In this document: positions 50,233 through 61,400 of the stretch, in pieces | Position numbering within the stretch: position 1 is the stretch's first letter | Layout of the letters: the number at the start of each line of letters is the position of its first letter | The notes under the pieces: model-generated | Databases searched by the model: none | Seen by the model: only the letters and a program-made list of their open reading frames with translations | What the model was told of the DNA's origin: nothing | Assembly (NCBI GenBank): GCA_047495785.1 | Contig: JBLDXI010000029.1 | Location: 620,001 to 684,000 of the forward strand | Direction of reading: 5' to 3' | Length of the DNA stretch: 64,000 nt | DNA from: Lepidodermella squamata | Lineage: Eukaryota; Gastrotricha | Made by a program: the position numbers and the translations under genes

Positions 50233-51275
50233 ATGCATTTTCATAGTGAGACCAGTGAGACTTTGCCCAAAGTTGTGATGTTGACGTGCGGTCAATGTAA
50301 CTCCTCTTGTTTCAAAAATGAAACCAGTTTGGCTGCACATATCCGCAGGGTTCACCCTGAAACATGGGCCCTCCGATGCTCGGCTGATAATGATACTAAG
50401 GGGTTACTTGGCAAATCGGTACAATTTAACAAGCGCGGTAAGTCAGTTTTATCAAATTTTACGCGAATGCTTATGATACCTTGCTTCTGGTTATAGGACA
50501 TTTCTTGTCTGGTATTTGCTCCGCTCGATACACAAGAAAAATATATTTGACGAATCACATGCGCAAATACCATCCTGATACAGTGCGGTTTGAATGCGCA
50601 AGTTGCTGTTTGAAATTCTTGACTCGGCTCGATTTGTTGCGGCATTGGAAATCGGCGCACAGCATGGAGCCCGACTCGCCCCCGCCATTGGATTGTTCTG
50701 AATGTGGACAGAAATTGCGGATCTCAGATATAAGAGACCACTTCATCGCAAAGCATCCTCTGATAGTTCGATTGATCTGCAGTTATTGTGCGATAAAGTT
50801 GGACTCTCAAAGGAAGAGAATTGTCCACAAAAAGAGCTGTCCTGTAAAACCGATTGGACTTCACTTTCAGTGCACCGTGTGCTTGAAGTTCTACCTTTCC
50901 GCGAATTCTTTGCGAGAACATATAAAGCATAAGCATGCTTCTATTCCTGAAAAAGTCGGCTGGCAGTGTCCGATGTGCAACATGCGCTTCCGTAGCGACG
51001 CCTCGCTGCTTTCACACTCTTGTAAGCGTTCTCTCTCCTGCCAGTTTTGCGAGCCTGGCTTTGCTACCTTCCAGAGTAAGAACAATTTGCAACAGCACTA
51101 CCGCAGCAAGCATATTAATTCGTTGCCTTTTGATTGCTCTTATTGCGGCGAAAAATTCATGTCTGAAAAATCCCTTTCAAATCACGTGGCACACGCCTCT
51201 GCTTGTAAAGCAAAAAGATTTCGAGATGGAAAATCGCACGAAAAATCTACTTCAAGCGCGACTCTGAGTTTCTGA
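50233..51275 (+). CDS. C2H2 zinc-finger protein
   Basis: Exons 50233-50437 and 50497-51275 with a 59-bp intron; 327 residues. About eight C-x2-C...H-x3-5-[HC] units are visible: CGQC..HIRRVH; CASC..HWKSAH; CSEC..HFIAKH; CSYC..HKKSC; CTVC..HIKHKH; CPMC..HSC; CQFC..HYRSKH; CSYC..HVAHASAC. Several end in Cys instead of His, and linkers are not TGEKP, so this is a divergent, non-KRAB-type array. The C-terminus is a short basic Ser/Thr tail. It is probably a nuclear nucleic-acid-binding protein; the target is unknown. The start at 50233 is the first Met after the PLAC8 3' end. Confidence 0.88.
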
Positions 51276-51668
51276 GCTGAAATTCTGACTCTGAGCGGAA
51301 TTTCGAAGAATAATCTCGAATATCGTTGATATTTATGTTGTCATGTTGCAGGTCGGAAATTCTGAGAGCAGTTCGAAAACGTGAAGCGGAGACAGAAAAC
51401 CTTTGCAAAAATTGCTTTTTATATTATTTTCACATATGTTTTGGAGGAAGCTTTGCATGTAAAACTTCTTCATTAGAGTAATAAAATAGTGCTTCAGATT
51501 TTTAATGTGGAGAGGACTGAGAGGTGTTAAAATGAACAACGAAAGGCGGAATCTGTTAGCAAAGAATAGCCCTTACCAAACATCAAGCAAATCAAGATGT
51601 AAGCAATATTGCACTCAGCGTGTATGAAAAGTTGATGTTCTTGGTGAGTTATTGAAAATTCGCGACTT
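51276..51668. other. Convergent 3' interval
   Basis: 393 bases between the zinc-finger stop and the aldo-keto reductase stop. An AATAAA on the + strand lies near 51481 (gtaataaaatag). Nothing else is supported. Confidence 0.4.
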
Positions 51669-52702
51669 TCAGAGCTGATCAGCAGCATGGAAAGGATAAT
51701 CGGCGTGCTCCCGCAGCCTAGCACCGCCAAATATCCACCAAATGCACCGCTCGCCTTCATCAATAGCCCGAATTCTCTCCATGTCTTCAGCACTCAACTC
51801 AAAATCCCAAATGTTAAAATTGTCAACGATATCCACCGTGGTGACGCATTTAGGAATGACGAACAGGCCTAGCTGAATCAGCCAGCGAAATATCACTTGC
51901 GTCACCTTTTTGCCATACTTCTCGCCGATTTCGACCAGGACTGCATGCTTGGTCGTATCAATGAGTTGACGCTTTGGTGTGTAATCTGGCCCAGGCTTGC
52001 CGAGAGGCGAGAAAGCCGTGAAATCTAGACCGTTCTCGCGGCAAAATGCGATCAATTCATGTTGCTGGAAGAATGGGTGCATCTCGCAGTGATTCATCAC
52101 CGGCTTGATTCTTGCGACTTTCAGCAATCGCTCAATTTGGCGCGCGTTGAAATTCGCAACGCCAAGGGACTTGATCTGAAAAGATAATAGCATTGTTTCA
52201 AGGAAACCCAACTTCAGTTGGTCAGTCTTACCAAACCCAAGTCAACGCACTCCTCCAGCTTTTTCCAAGTTTCCTCAAATTTGAGGTCAGCATCAATAGC
52301 CAACTTTCCGCCTTCCATCGGGATGATTTCGTCATTAATGTTCCTCAAAGCGATAGGGAAATGCAGAAAGTACAGGTCGATGTAACCAGCCCTGAGTTGT
52401 TCGATTTGCCGCTTGACTTGATCGATGACCAATTCAGGGCGGTAATGGGTTAGCCACAGCTTTGTAGAGATGAAAAGTTCTTCGCGTTTGATGAATCCTT
52501 CGTGATAAAGCTCTTGCAGGGCTTCGCCTGTTAGAATCTCTTCATTCGGGTACCACTGCGCCGTGTCAATATGGCGATAACCTGCCTTAATAGCAGCTTT
52601 CAGATTCGCTTTAATTTCACCGGGTGGATTCAGGAGAAACGTTCGGTAGCCAAGAACTGGAACCTCCTGGCCAGATGACAGCTTTTTCCTGAGTTGCGAC
52701 AT
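51669..52702 (-). CDS. Aldo-keto reductase
   Basis: Exons on the complement: 52702-52232 and 52175-51669; 325 residues, normal for the AKR superfamily. The (beta/alpha)8 barrel signatures are present: GYRHIDTAQWYPNE contains the catalytic Asp and Tyr, FISTKLW the catalytic Lys, and YIDLYFLHFP the catalytic His. SLGVANFN, a QQHEL block and the cofactor segment IPKCVTTVDIVDNF follow. NADPH-dependent reduction of carbonyl substrates is the family reaction; the substrate is not predictable. Met at 52702 is chosen because it starts the conserved region and follows an AT-rich 5' flank. The C-terminus is extended relative to short AKRs and ends HAADQL. Confidence 0.93.
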
Positions 52703-53877
52703 TTTGCTGTAGAATTTCAAATTCAAATTTAGAATCCAGTATAGAATTGCTTTTGCTTATATTATGCACGTGTGTTCTGGATATTCTGAAGGCGGGCAGT
52801 TGGTGAGTAGGACGTAGTGTGAGAACAATGGTAGACGTGGCTTTAGGTATGAGATTATCATTATCGGCTTGTTGCGTCTCAACAGTTCAACCCTCGACGC
52901 TGCTGCAAACAATGTGAACGCACAAAAAACCCGTTTTTTGGTCCCCAAGGGGCTATTATTAGATACTGCTTTTATTACTGAATATTCAAGGTTTTATGCG
53001 ATAAGCATTAAATAAATAAGTAGTATGTTTTCAGAATTATTTGCACAATGGCAGCAACGAGTTTTGGTGGCAAAAAACAGCAAATATCATTTCAAAGAGA
53101 ACAAAACAGGTGTTTCAGTCCCAAGAAACTAATTTTAGATGGTTTCGTCGTAGCAACAAATTATCCGTTGTTTCAATTGGTGGGTACGCCTATTTCTGAA
53201 TCCTGGTGCATTCAAGCCTACTCGCTGCAGGGAGTCTTGGAAATGGGATATGTAACCTTACTATGTAAACGGTATAACTGAACAATAATTGTGATCATCT
53301 TCGACTCGATCAGGCACATCCACATTTTCCGGTTTCAAAAGTGCATCGCTTTTTGTGTTTCAGAGTTATCCAATTTACTCAGAGCATCCATCCACATGTA
53401 TTTTTGATGAATGATGAATAATAGTGATGATAAATGACGCTCACGTATCGCCGTTGAAGACCGCATTTCTTTTGTGTAAAAAACGACGCGATGATAAGGA
53501 ATGCGCAATTTCAAAGAAGTGCGTTTCTCTGCATCGCACTTTATCTTTGCCGGAAGCCGCCAATATAAGCCTCGCCTATTCTAAGAATTATTTGCTGATG
53601 ACGAGTTATGAACAAATTCCGGTGGGGTTTTTCTCCTAACACCTTAATAAAAAATGAAAGTGCTACCAATTGAAACGATAAAATTAGTCATTATCATCGC
53701 ATTTTTTATCACTTTCTCGGAGATTTGAGGGTGTAACTGACGGCATGGGAATGGAGATAGCAAAAAATGCCACGCCTATCCTAAGAATTCGGGCAGCTCG
53801 ATAATAGCGTCGAACATTTAAAAGGTGCGCTGCTGTATCTCGATAAAACCATTTCTTCATTTGGAGCCTGAAATAAT
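52703..53877. other. Spacer upstream of AKR and the AMOP gene
   Basis: No gene is firmly supported. Open readings at 53048-53281 (77 codons, starting at a good Met context) and 53424-53639 (71 codons) show no recognisable domain and could be chance. Confidence 0.35.
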
Positions 53878-55278
53878 ATGAAGTTTGTTTTACCGTTACT
53901 CTTAGCTTGTTCCGCTCTCACGTCGCTAGCGGCAGCTGACTGCGTCTGCCCCTGCAGTGCTAAGAACTGCGAGTGTTTCAAGTGTTTGAAAGAAGAGGGA
54001 ATAAAGCCAGGATGGCCAGACGAGTGCGGCAATTGGTGCGAGCTGTCGTACGATTTCACCCCGAAACACCCTATCACAGCCACTCGGCCTGATTTCACTC
54101 CGTCAAAACCCCCTGGAGTGACGACGCCGAAAGGACAAGTTTGGTGGCCGAAATGCCCGAATTTCCAATCTCAAACAAAGAGCGTTTCCATCATGGGCCA
54201 CGAGCCGCTGGTTTTTACCGGGGACTGCATCAAGTCCTGCGATGCGGAAGTCACTTGCACTTTCAAAGACCCGGTTCAGGGGCTAGTGAAAGTGTCAGGA
54301 AGAGTTGAAGCACCGCTATTCGCCGCATCTCCCCGCGCCATCTGCTACGCTCCGTTTTTGTATAGCCTCGAACCGGTTTTCTTAACAGTCGATATTCGGC
54401 TGAAGACGGGCGAAGGCTATAGGCAAGAACTGTTCGTGCCAGTCGACCGCTCGGCGCCGCTTGTTACTGTCGTACACGACTATGGCTCGCCTTATATGAA
54501 CTTGAAAATCGACGATTTTACACCAATCGCCCTGACACCTCTGGTCTCGAAAATTGATGTCGCGCTTGTTTGGTTCAACCCAGAGTCACGAATTTTCGAC
54601 GAATTGCCAGAGAAACTAGCCAAAGATGTTGATTTCACACCTGGACGGAAGTTTAAAATCGCGTTACCTTCCCTTGATCAGTTGACGCAGCAAAAAGCGC
54701 TCTTCGCAAGTTCCTATGTCGCAATCGCTGTGAAGCCAGCCGGCTTGAGTAATAGTCTAGAACATGCATTCCGAAATGACACCCCTACATATCCTGCTGC
54801 ATTTTCTCCGTTCATCCCAACGCTGTCGCTCTACGAAAGCTTGCGGGACGAGTTCACCAATGGCGTCTGTAAAGCTTGGTTCCAGTACACGAAAAAGGTT
54901 TCGCCGCCTGTCTCTTGCGCCACTGATTTCGCCGGCGTTAATGGTACCCTATTCTCGAGCAAGAGAACCGACATGTATTCCAGCGTTTACTCGCAGGCCA
55001 CTTACGGAAAGCAGCGGACTGCTAATCGGGTGGAAACTTCCTCGCCTCAAGGCTATCATGGTTACGGCCAAGAATGCTACTATGACCGATCGACAGGCCG
55101 CCTGGTTGATGATATCAATAAAGGAGCCGGCACGGCTGATTTCGTAAGCGCATTTGCTGATGAACGCGAGCATTTCTTCATGGATGAAGTTCCGTGGTTT
55201 GCATGCTGCTGGCGTCGCGAAGAGGTGTCAGATTCGCATACGTGCAAGCTGTACTATGATGCTCGTAAATCCGGTTGA
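53878..55278 (+). CDS. Secreted AMOP-domain protein, single exon
   Basis: 466 residues in one uninterrupted exon, unusual among the intron-rich genes here. A clean signal peptide (MKFVLPLLLACSALTSLAAA) is followed by a short cysteine cluster (DCVCPCSAKNCECFKC) and a Pro/Thr linker with repeated DFTP motifs. A middle region with paired cysteines (GDCIKSCDAEVTC) has beta-rich spacing that resembles an IPT/NIDO-adjacent segment, but I do not assign it. The C-terminal AMOP domain has VCKAWF..PPVSCATDF, ECYYDRSTGRLVDD, DEVPWFACCW and CKLYYDAR, which are the family's paired Cys, CC and Y-x-x-R landmarks. AMOP domains occur in extracellular adhesion and mucin-like proteins. A retrocopied origin would explain the lack of introns but is not proven. 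AATAAA lies at 55304. Confidence 0.85.
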   Translation: MKFVLPLLLACSALTSLAAADCVCPCSAKNCECFKCLKEEGIKPGWPDECGNWCELSYDFTPKHPITATRPDFTPSKPPGVTTPKGQVWWPKCPNFQSQTKSVSIMGHEPLVFTGDCIKSCDAEVTCTFKDPVQGLVKVSGRVEAPLFAASPRAICYAPFLYSLEPVFLTVDIRLKTGEGYRQELFVPVDRSAPLVTVVHDYGSPYMNLKIDDFTPIALTPLVSKIDVALVWFNPESRIFDELPEKLAKDVDFTPGRKFKIALPSLDQLTQQKALFASSYVAIAVKPAGLSNSLEHAFRNDTPTYPAAFSPFIPTLSLYESLRDEFTNGVCKAWFQYTKKVSPPVSCATDFAGVNGTLFSSKRTDMYSSVYSQATYGKQRTANRVETSSPQGYHGYGQECYYDRSTGRLVDDINKGAGTADFVSAFADEREHFFMDEVPWFACCWRREEVSDSHTCKLYYDARKSG

Positions 55279-55303
55279 TTAGTCGCTGATACTTATACTC
55301 CCC

Positions 55304-55309
55304 AATAAA
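55304..55309 (+). promoter_or_regulatory. Polyadenylation signal
   Basis: AATAAA 26 bases after the AMOP gene stop codon. Confidence 0.55.
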
Positions 55310-55533
55310 CCAGAAGAAGGACTGTTTTGATTGTTTTGAATCTTTTGTTGAGTTCATCAAACATGGTAATTGCAGAAAAATGAAAATGAATCATATATCT
55401 AACTAATGAATATTGGATGATTTCAAATTGATTAGTAAAATTCTGGCAAATAACTACTGTTCCGATTTAGACTTTCCGCAAATCCGAGAGGAAGTGTGAT
55501 CAGCTCCCCTCGAAAAATAAGCGATAAGAATTA

Positions 55534-56471
55534 AAGTATGCGGCATAATTTTTTTTAAACTTTAAAACCAAACAGTTTTCTTATTTCCGGGAATATTTTG
55601 ACAAAACTTATATCAATTTGTAGCCCTGGTTTTAGGAATTTTTCCGCAGGTGGAATTTTTGAAAACGGACGAGGGAGTCGATAGTAATCGTTAAAAGAAG
55701 GAATTGCAATCGCGCCCAAAAAATCCAATTTTCGACTATTTTTCGAAACCATATTCAGCATACACCGCCAACGGCCTAATCATGAGCCCGATTCCGTTAG
55801 AAAGCTGATGGCCTCACGAGTCTCTTGAGACCAAACATTCAACAATCCAACTCTCCTAACCGGAACTAGTGCGGTTCTAGTGCGCGATAACAGATTTTTC
55901 TAGTGATTTTTACGGTACATCAAGATTGCGCAATCGCGGAATTTCCGCTAGAATGCACATTTTTGCGTTTCAAAGTAAAGGAATGAGTAAAAATATGATA
56001 TTTCAACACTGAAAGCTCATTATTTTCCAGCCAGAACAAAAATAGCTATGAATTTAGGCAAAAAATCATAGTGCTTCTCGCGCTAAAAAAGTTTGTTTTT
56101 GCGATATGCGCGTTTGATGATATCACGCGATTCTCGTATGTTTGTTTCAAAAAACTCCAACGGCCAATTAATCTACCATTGCAGAGCTACATTTCGATAT
56201 AAAGTTTGCCATAAGATTCTTCGAAATAAGAAAACTGCAGCTTGCTGAAATTCGTCATAAAAACAAATGTTCAAAAATGCAATCTTTCCGAAAACATGCA
56301 GTTCACACTTTTAACGATTTCTATTGACTCCCTCGTCCGTTTTCAAAAATTTTACCTGCAGAAAAATCCCTAAAACCTGGGCTACCAATTGATAAAAGGT
56401 TTGTTGAAATATTCCCTGAAACAAAAAAGCTGCTGAGTTTTAAAGTTTAAAAAAAATTATGCCGCTTACTT
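55534..56471. mobile_element. 938-bp non-autonomous DNA transposon with about 165-bp terminal inverted repeats
   Basis: The left end AAGTATGCGGCATAATTTTT and the right end, read in reverse complement as AAGTAAGCGGCATAATTTTT, begin long imperfect inverted repeats (left about 55534-55698, right about 56307-56471). Both share GTAGCCC(T/A)GGTTTTAGG and GAAAACGGACGAGGGAGTC. A TA dinucleotide flanks each end (55532-55533 and 56472-56473), as in Tc1/mariner-type target duplication. The interior has no transposase reading frame. Confidence 0.8.
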
Positions 56472-56473
56472 TA

Positions 56474-56633
56474 TTGTTACCACGCAAGGATGGCGGTTGA
56501 TGAAGCACTCTTCATAATCCCAGTATTTTCCCTTCGCCCTTGTCTATTCGCCTATTATGCCAGTTTATTTCTCATGGTTGTTGAATTCAGGAATAAAAAT
56601 GTATATAAAAATTGTGATAATTCTTCGAATTTC
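56474..56633. other. Spacer with a TATA-like sequence
   Basis: TATATAAAA occurs at about 56602-56610, just upstream of the uncertain gene that follows. Confidence 0.3.
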
Positions 56634-57251
56634 ATGGCCCAGGATCCGATAGGTTTGCATCAAAAGTAAGGGATATGGTGGGGCAGGGCACTGACTAAAC
56701 GACTCGACGATGAGACCATGATTCAACGCAGTGGCTAGTCCGACTAGCAACCAGGAGAGCTGAACTGGCTGCACAGCCCTTCTTCGGAACATCCAAAACT
56801 CTGGCTCCTAGCTATGACGACGACAATTGGAAAGAGCCTTTTTGGTAAGACTCATTACCCAGCAGCAGCCCATTCAGCAACAAGACGTTCAGCTTCCAGT
56901 CGTTCAAATCCGCTCTGACGTCCCTCAACACGCCACGCCACAGTACGTCCAGCCCGTAAAGAAGCAGCCACCGGCTCCGGACAACAAGCCGCCCCGGCGT
57001 CTGGTGCCTGTTATATACCTGCATGGCTCAGTCTCTGCAGTACGATCTGCAAGCCCGATCAGCGAGTCCAATTTTTTCAGCGCCATCAGTTCGTTCCATT
57101 ATCGCAATTGACTCAGCAGGCAATTGTTTTCCTATTCATCATACACTGGCAGGAGAACAGCTTGATTCCCTCTAAACGTAGCAGGAATCGGAACGAAACC
57201 CAGCTTTGATGCTGGTCTAAAATTCGAGCACTTCAAACTTCTAAGAACCGC
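56634..57251 (+). CDS. Possible small multi-exon gene, structure unresolved
   Basis: Starting at ATG 56634 (MAQDPIGLHQK), splicing to an exon near 56780-56844 (RAELAAQPFFGTSKTLAPSY, then DDDNWKEPF) gives a plausible coding start with a GTAAGG donor. Beyond this, three overlapping frames look coding. One is Gln/Pro-rich (56863-57111: ITQQQPIQQQ.., KKQPPAPDNKPP). Another opens at ATG 57023 (MAQSLQYDLQARSASPIFSA, ending 57175). A third is open to 57251. I could not choose among them or find splice sites for a single model. AATAAA is present near 57513. Confidence 0.3.
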
Positions 57252-58477
57252 ATCGTTGTGTGATTCAGCACTAACTTTCGACCCCTAGTACTTGCATACA
57301 ATTCCAGGTTTCCTCTCTGCAGAGCTAAAATCTGCCTTGGTCAGCCGGATAGAGTCTGGAAATGGTCTGGAAGCTGGAAGAATACCTGAAAACATCCTAA
57401 AAATCTTTACTCACTCAACGGAAAAAACAGAATTGACATTCTTTCTACTGATTCTGTAGCATAAACTTATTACATATATTGAGCTATCAATAGAAGTTCG
57501 TGTTTCATTATTGCAATAAAGGATGAGAGTTCGTTAAATTGGAATATATTTCTTCTTGGCTCGGAACAACATTTTTTATTTGAATTTTGATCATCTGACG
57601 CCGTTTGGAATTGAATTTGGCTATTTCAATTAAACAGAAGCAAGTGTTCTCGTGTATTCTGCATCTCAACAAATCGATTGGTTAAGAATCACACATTTTC
57701 AGGGAGTGGAATGGAGTGAAAAGTCGCAATCAACGGTAAACAACTGTTACGAACAAGGTCGAATAATATGGCTTTAAATAGAGAACGCATCGATACGCGC
57801 AATGCCAGATGTGCGCCGGACGTTTTATGCTATCAAGTACAGCCGTATATAGCGTATATGGCGTATATAGAGAAGAAAGCGGTTATGCGCGCTCATCTCA
57901 AGATCCGCGAATATGGGGGGCGCGGATCGATTCCAGCCGATTTCCGATGTAACATGCGACAGCTTGATATCATTCCAATTAAAAAATAAATAATTAAAGA
58001 TAATATAAAACATTTTGCTACTCAAATTATAATATTTTATTTTTATTAGCAACAACCTTGACAGCTGGCGTACTTCGATACGATACGCGCGACCATTTCT
58101 CGTGTAAACCGGTGATGACTCCGTGCGCTCTGCGTTCTAATTGAGGAGTGTTTAGTTGAATGCTATTTTTAGTCTTATTCATATTTGCATTGAAAGGACA
58201 TCGTAATTTATCTATTTTTATATTTTTGATGTTCCATTTTTTGCCACACAATGTCTCCATTAGGCGTCTCACGTCACAATGTTTCAGAGTCGTTTAGCCT
58301 CATTTAGCAGCTTTTGGCCCTTAGTGTCCTATGCTGAAGTTGTTCTTGTGAAGTGATAAGCAGTATTTTCATCCTAATTAAACCGATGAAATGATATGAA
58401 AAAGAAATTGTGCAATGAGAAGGTCGTTTCGCCCATCAATTAGGTGGTTTTTCGCATTTTGAATCAGTCATCCTGAC
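57252..58477. other. Spacer upstream of the dynein gene
   Basis: No supported gene. A short GTATATAG(C/G)-type triplication lies at about 57842-57872. The dynein promoter presumably sits near 58300-58470, but no TATA box was recognised. Confidence 0.35.
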
Positions 58478-61400
58478 ATGGCTGATAATATAGCCGCAGA
58501 ACTCGACGTCAATGATCGGCGAGTTGAATTTCTGGCCGAATTCACATTGCGTACTCTCAAGCTCAAGAGCGATAAATTTATCAAGCTTTACGGAACTGAT
58601 GAAGGAAAGCTGCAAGTGCTTGAGTTTTTGGAGAAGGTCGAGAACAACCTTCTAATCTTTCAAATGAATTCTGTTGGAACTCTTCAAATCCTGAAAGAGT
58701 GGCCTGGAGTTCAAAAATTTAAAGGCGTATTCTTCATGAAACGACGAGAAGGTATACCGAAAGAATCGACTAAAGATCAAATTCGAGCTTCTCTTCTGTT
58801 CGGTGATCTTTCGCAATTCCCGATTGATCAAATAGCCGGAGTGATCGACAATGTATTTGTTCCTGTCCTTCTCAATCCAAAGAACACCGAAAAGTGGCCT
58901 TCTGTAGTTATTCAAGACCTCCGCCGTCATGTGAGTAATTTGAAGAACAACATCTATGTTGTCTCTGGTCAAGTGAAGGGAAAGACCCTGTTGCCGATGC
59001 CGCCTTCGGCCGAGGACATCGACGATGATGTTGTGAAGTAAGATTTTGCCTTTGCTCTAATATCTAAAAGTCCACTCTTCGGTCATTAGTGGCGACTTGC
59101 GCGAACAGCAAGCGCTTGTCCACGCTGTTGAAACTGTAGTCATTGCGTGGAGCAACCAAATAAGAGATGTTTTGAGCCGTGATTCGTCTCAGCCTCTTTT
59201 GGATGGACTCAATCCGACTCCTTATGTGGAGATCGACTTCTGGACTGCTAAAGCTCAAAATCTGGACAGCATTTGTAACCAGGTGCGTCCTCTGAGTCTA
59301 AACTTGGCTCTTTTTATTCAAAATTACTGTGGATTTTCTTTAAATTAATACCTTATGCAGCTGAAATCTCCGAGATGTACTAAAATGATGGCTCTACTTG
59401 AAAGAGCTAACAGTTGCTACTATCCTGCGTTCATGAATATCTTACGAGATGTCACCAATGGTTTGTATAGCAGCTATTATGTTTAATGATTAAGTTCCAC
59501 TCACTTCGTTAATTTGAGTTAACTAGCTTCAATCCTATTACTATGTGTCTAATCTGTGTTAATTTGTTTTAGCGCTCGTGGAGGCTCAAGAGATCACAAT
59601 TTTCTTGAAAGCCATGAAAGATACCTTGATGGAGCTAGAGAACGCTGAATTCGACAGCTGCCAGCACCAAATGACTGCGACGATGCACGTTGTTTGCCTT
59701 CTCTGGGCTAACTGTATCTACTATCAAACACCAGCCCGAATCATCGTATTCCTTCAAGAGCTAGCAAATATGGTCATCCAAATGGCCCGCAAATTCCTAG
59801 ATCCATCTGAAATTTTCAAAGGCGAATTGGAGGAAACTATCCCGAAAGTCAAACGCTGCTACGACAATCTCGCGTTTTTCTTGAAAGACTTCAACGACCA
59901 CAAACGAATGATTAGCTCGTACTTTCGCGACAAAAGCATACCTGCGAAAGAGTGGAAATTCGCCCCTACTCTAGTTTTCGCGCGTTACGAGCGTTTCATG
60001 CAGCGAATTCGAACTGTTTTAGACATCCTTGAAACAGCAGTCGACTTTTTCCGTCTCGAAAAGGTCGAAGTCGGTGGGGCGAAGGGGCAAGCGCTGAGCT
60101 TGACCCTCATGAAAGTCCACAAGGACTTCAGCGATCGTTTCAAAGTCCTCACTGAGATTCAATACGACTTCTTCGACCCTGAGGAGAAGGAATTCGCCGA
60201 GGAGGCCGCGTCTTTCGAAGAATTTATTAAACACCTCGACTTCCAAATCGCAGCTATCCTACGCCAAGCCCTCGACGATTGCTCCAGCCTGGAAGCTGCG
60301 ATTAAATTCATCGAATTATTTTCGGTTATCGTCGAGCGGCGGCCGAGAATTGCGGCTGATTTAGAGTCGCGTTATGGCATATTACTGACCATGTTCTCGG
60401 CTGAATTAGACGCAGCTAGGCGGGCTATTACAGACCAAACGGCTCGAATCGATGGCAAACAACAAACGTTGCTTCATGCTAACATGGCGCCCGTTTCCGG
60501 CATCATAAAATGGGCTCAAGAATGGCGGCATCGCATTTCTCACCCGCTGCATTTCCTCGAAACTTACGACACCCCGTAAGTATTATTTTATCATTTGTCT
60601 CAATTTTTTTGAAATTTCCAATTATTTGCAAGACCCGTTTTACGGTAAGAGCGTGAGCTGAAGATTTTTTGCGGTTCTCTTGATGTGCTTTCCCCCTTTT
60701 TGACTGATTGTCAATGCGATTGAGCTGAAAAATTAACTCTTTTTTCTGTATTTGTTAAAGATTGCAAAAAACTGAAGACTATGCGTTGATTAAGAAGCGA
60801 CATGCCGATATTTTGGCCATGTTAGCTGCGATTGAAACGCAATCGCTCAGCGATTGGGCCAGCCACGTGGATCACAGCTGTCAGTTCAACATGTCTCAGC
60901 CGTTGATCAAACGATCGGCTGATAAAATGCGAATTTCCGTCAATTTCGACCCGCAATTGATAGCTATTCTGAAAGAGGTCAAATATTTGCAAATTTTGAG
61001 CCTGGGCAAGGATATTCCACCATCGGCCGCTCAGTTGTTTGAGAAAACTGAGAATTTGCGCAAATATCGACTGACGCTGGACAACGCGACAAGATGGTAC
61101 AACGACATTCAGCGGACTGTGCTTGAAGTCGAGGCGCCGTTGATTCGCGATCAGTTAAATGCGCTGGATACTCATTTGGAAGAAGGCTGTTCGACAAAAA
61201 AATGGGATTCGCCAGGTAAAAAATACACATTTTTTCATGATTTTCATTTTTCTTACAATATTTTGAATTGAAATTGGACATTTTTAAATTTTAAATTTTA
61301 AATTTCAGCGCGAAATTAAATTGATTTTTTCAATTTTCAATTTTAAATCTGAAATGATCTTTTTCAGGATTTTGGTTTTTTTCGCATTTAATCAAATTTC

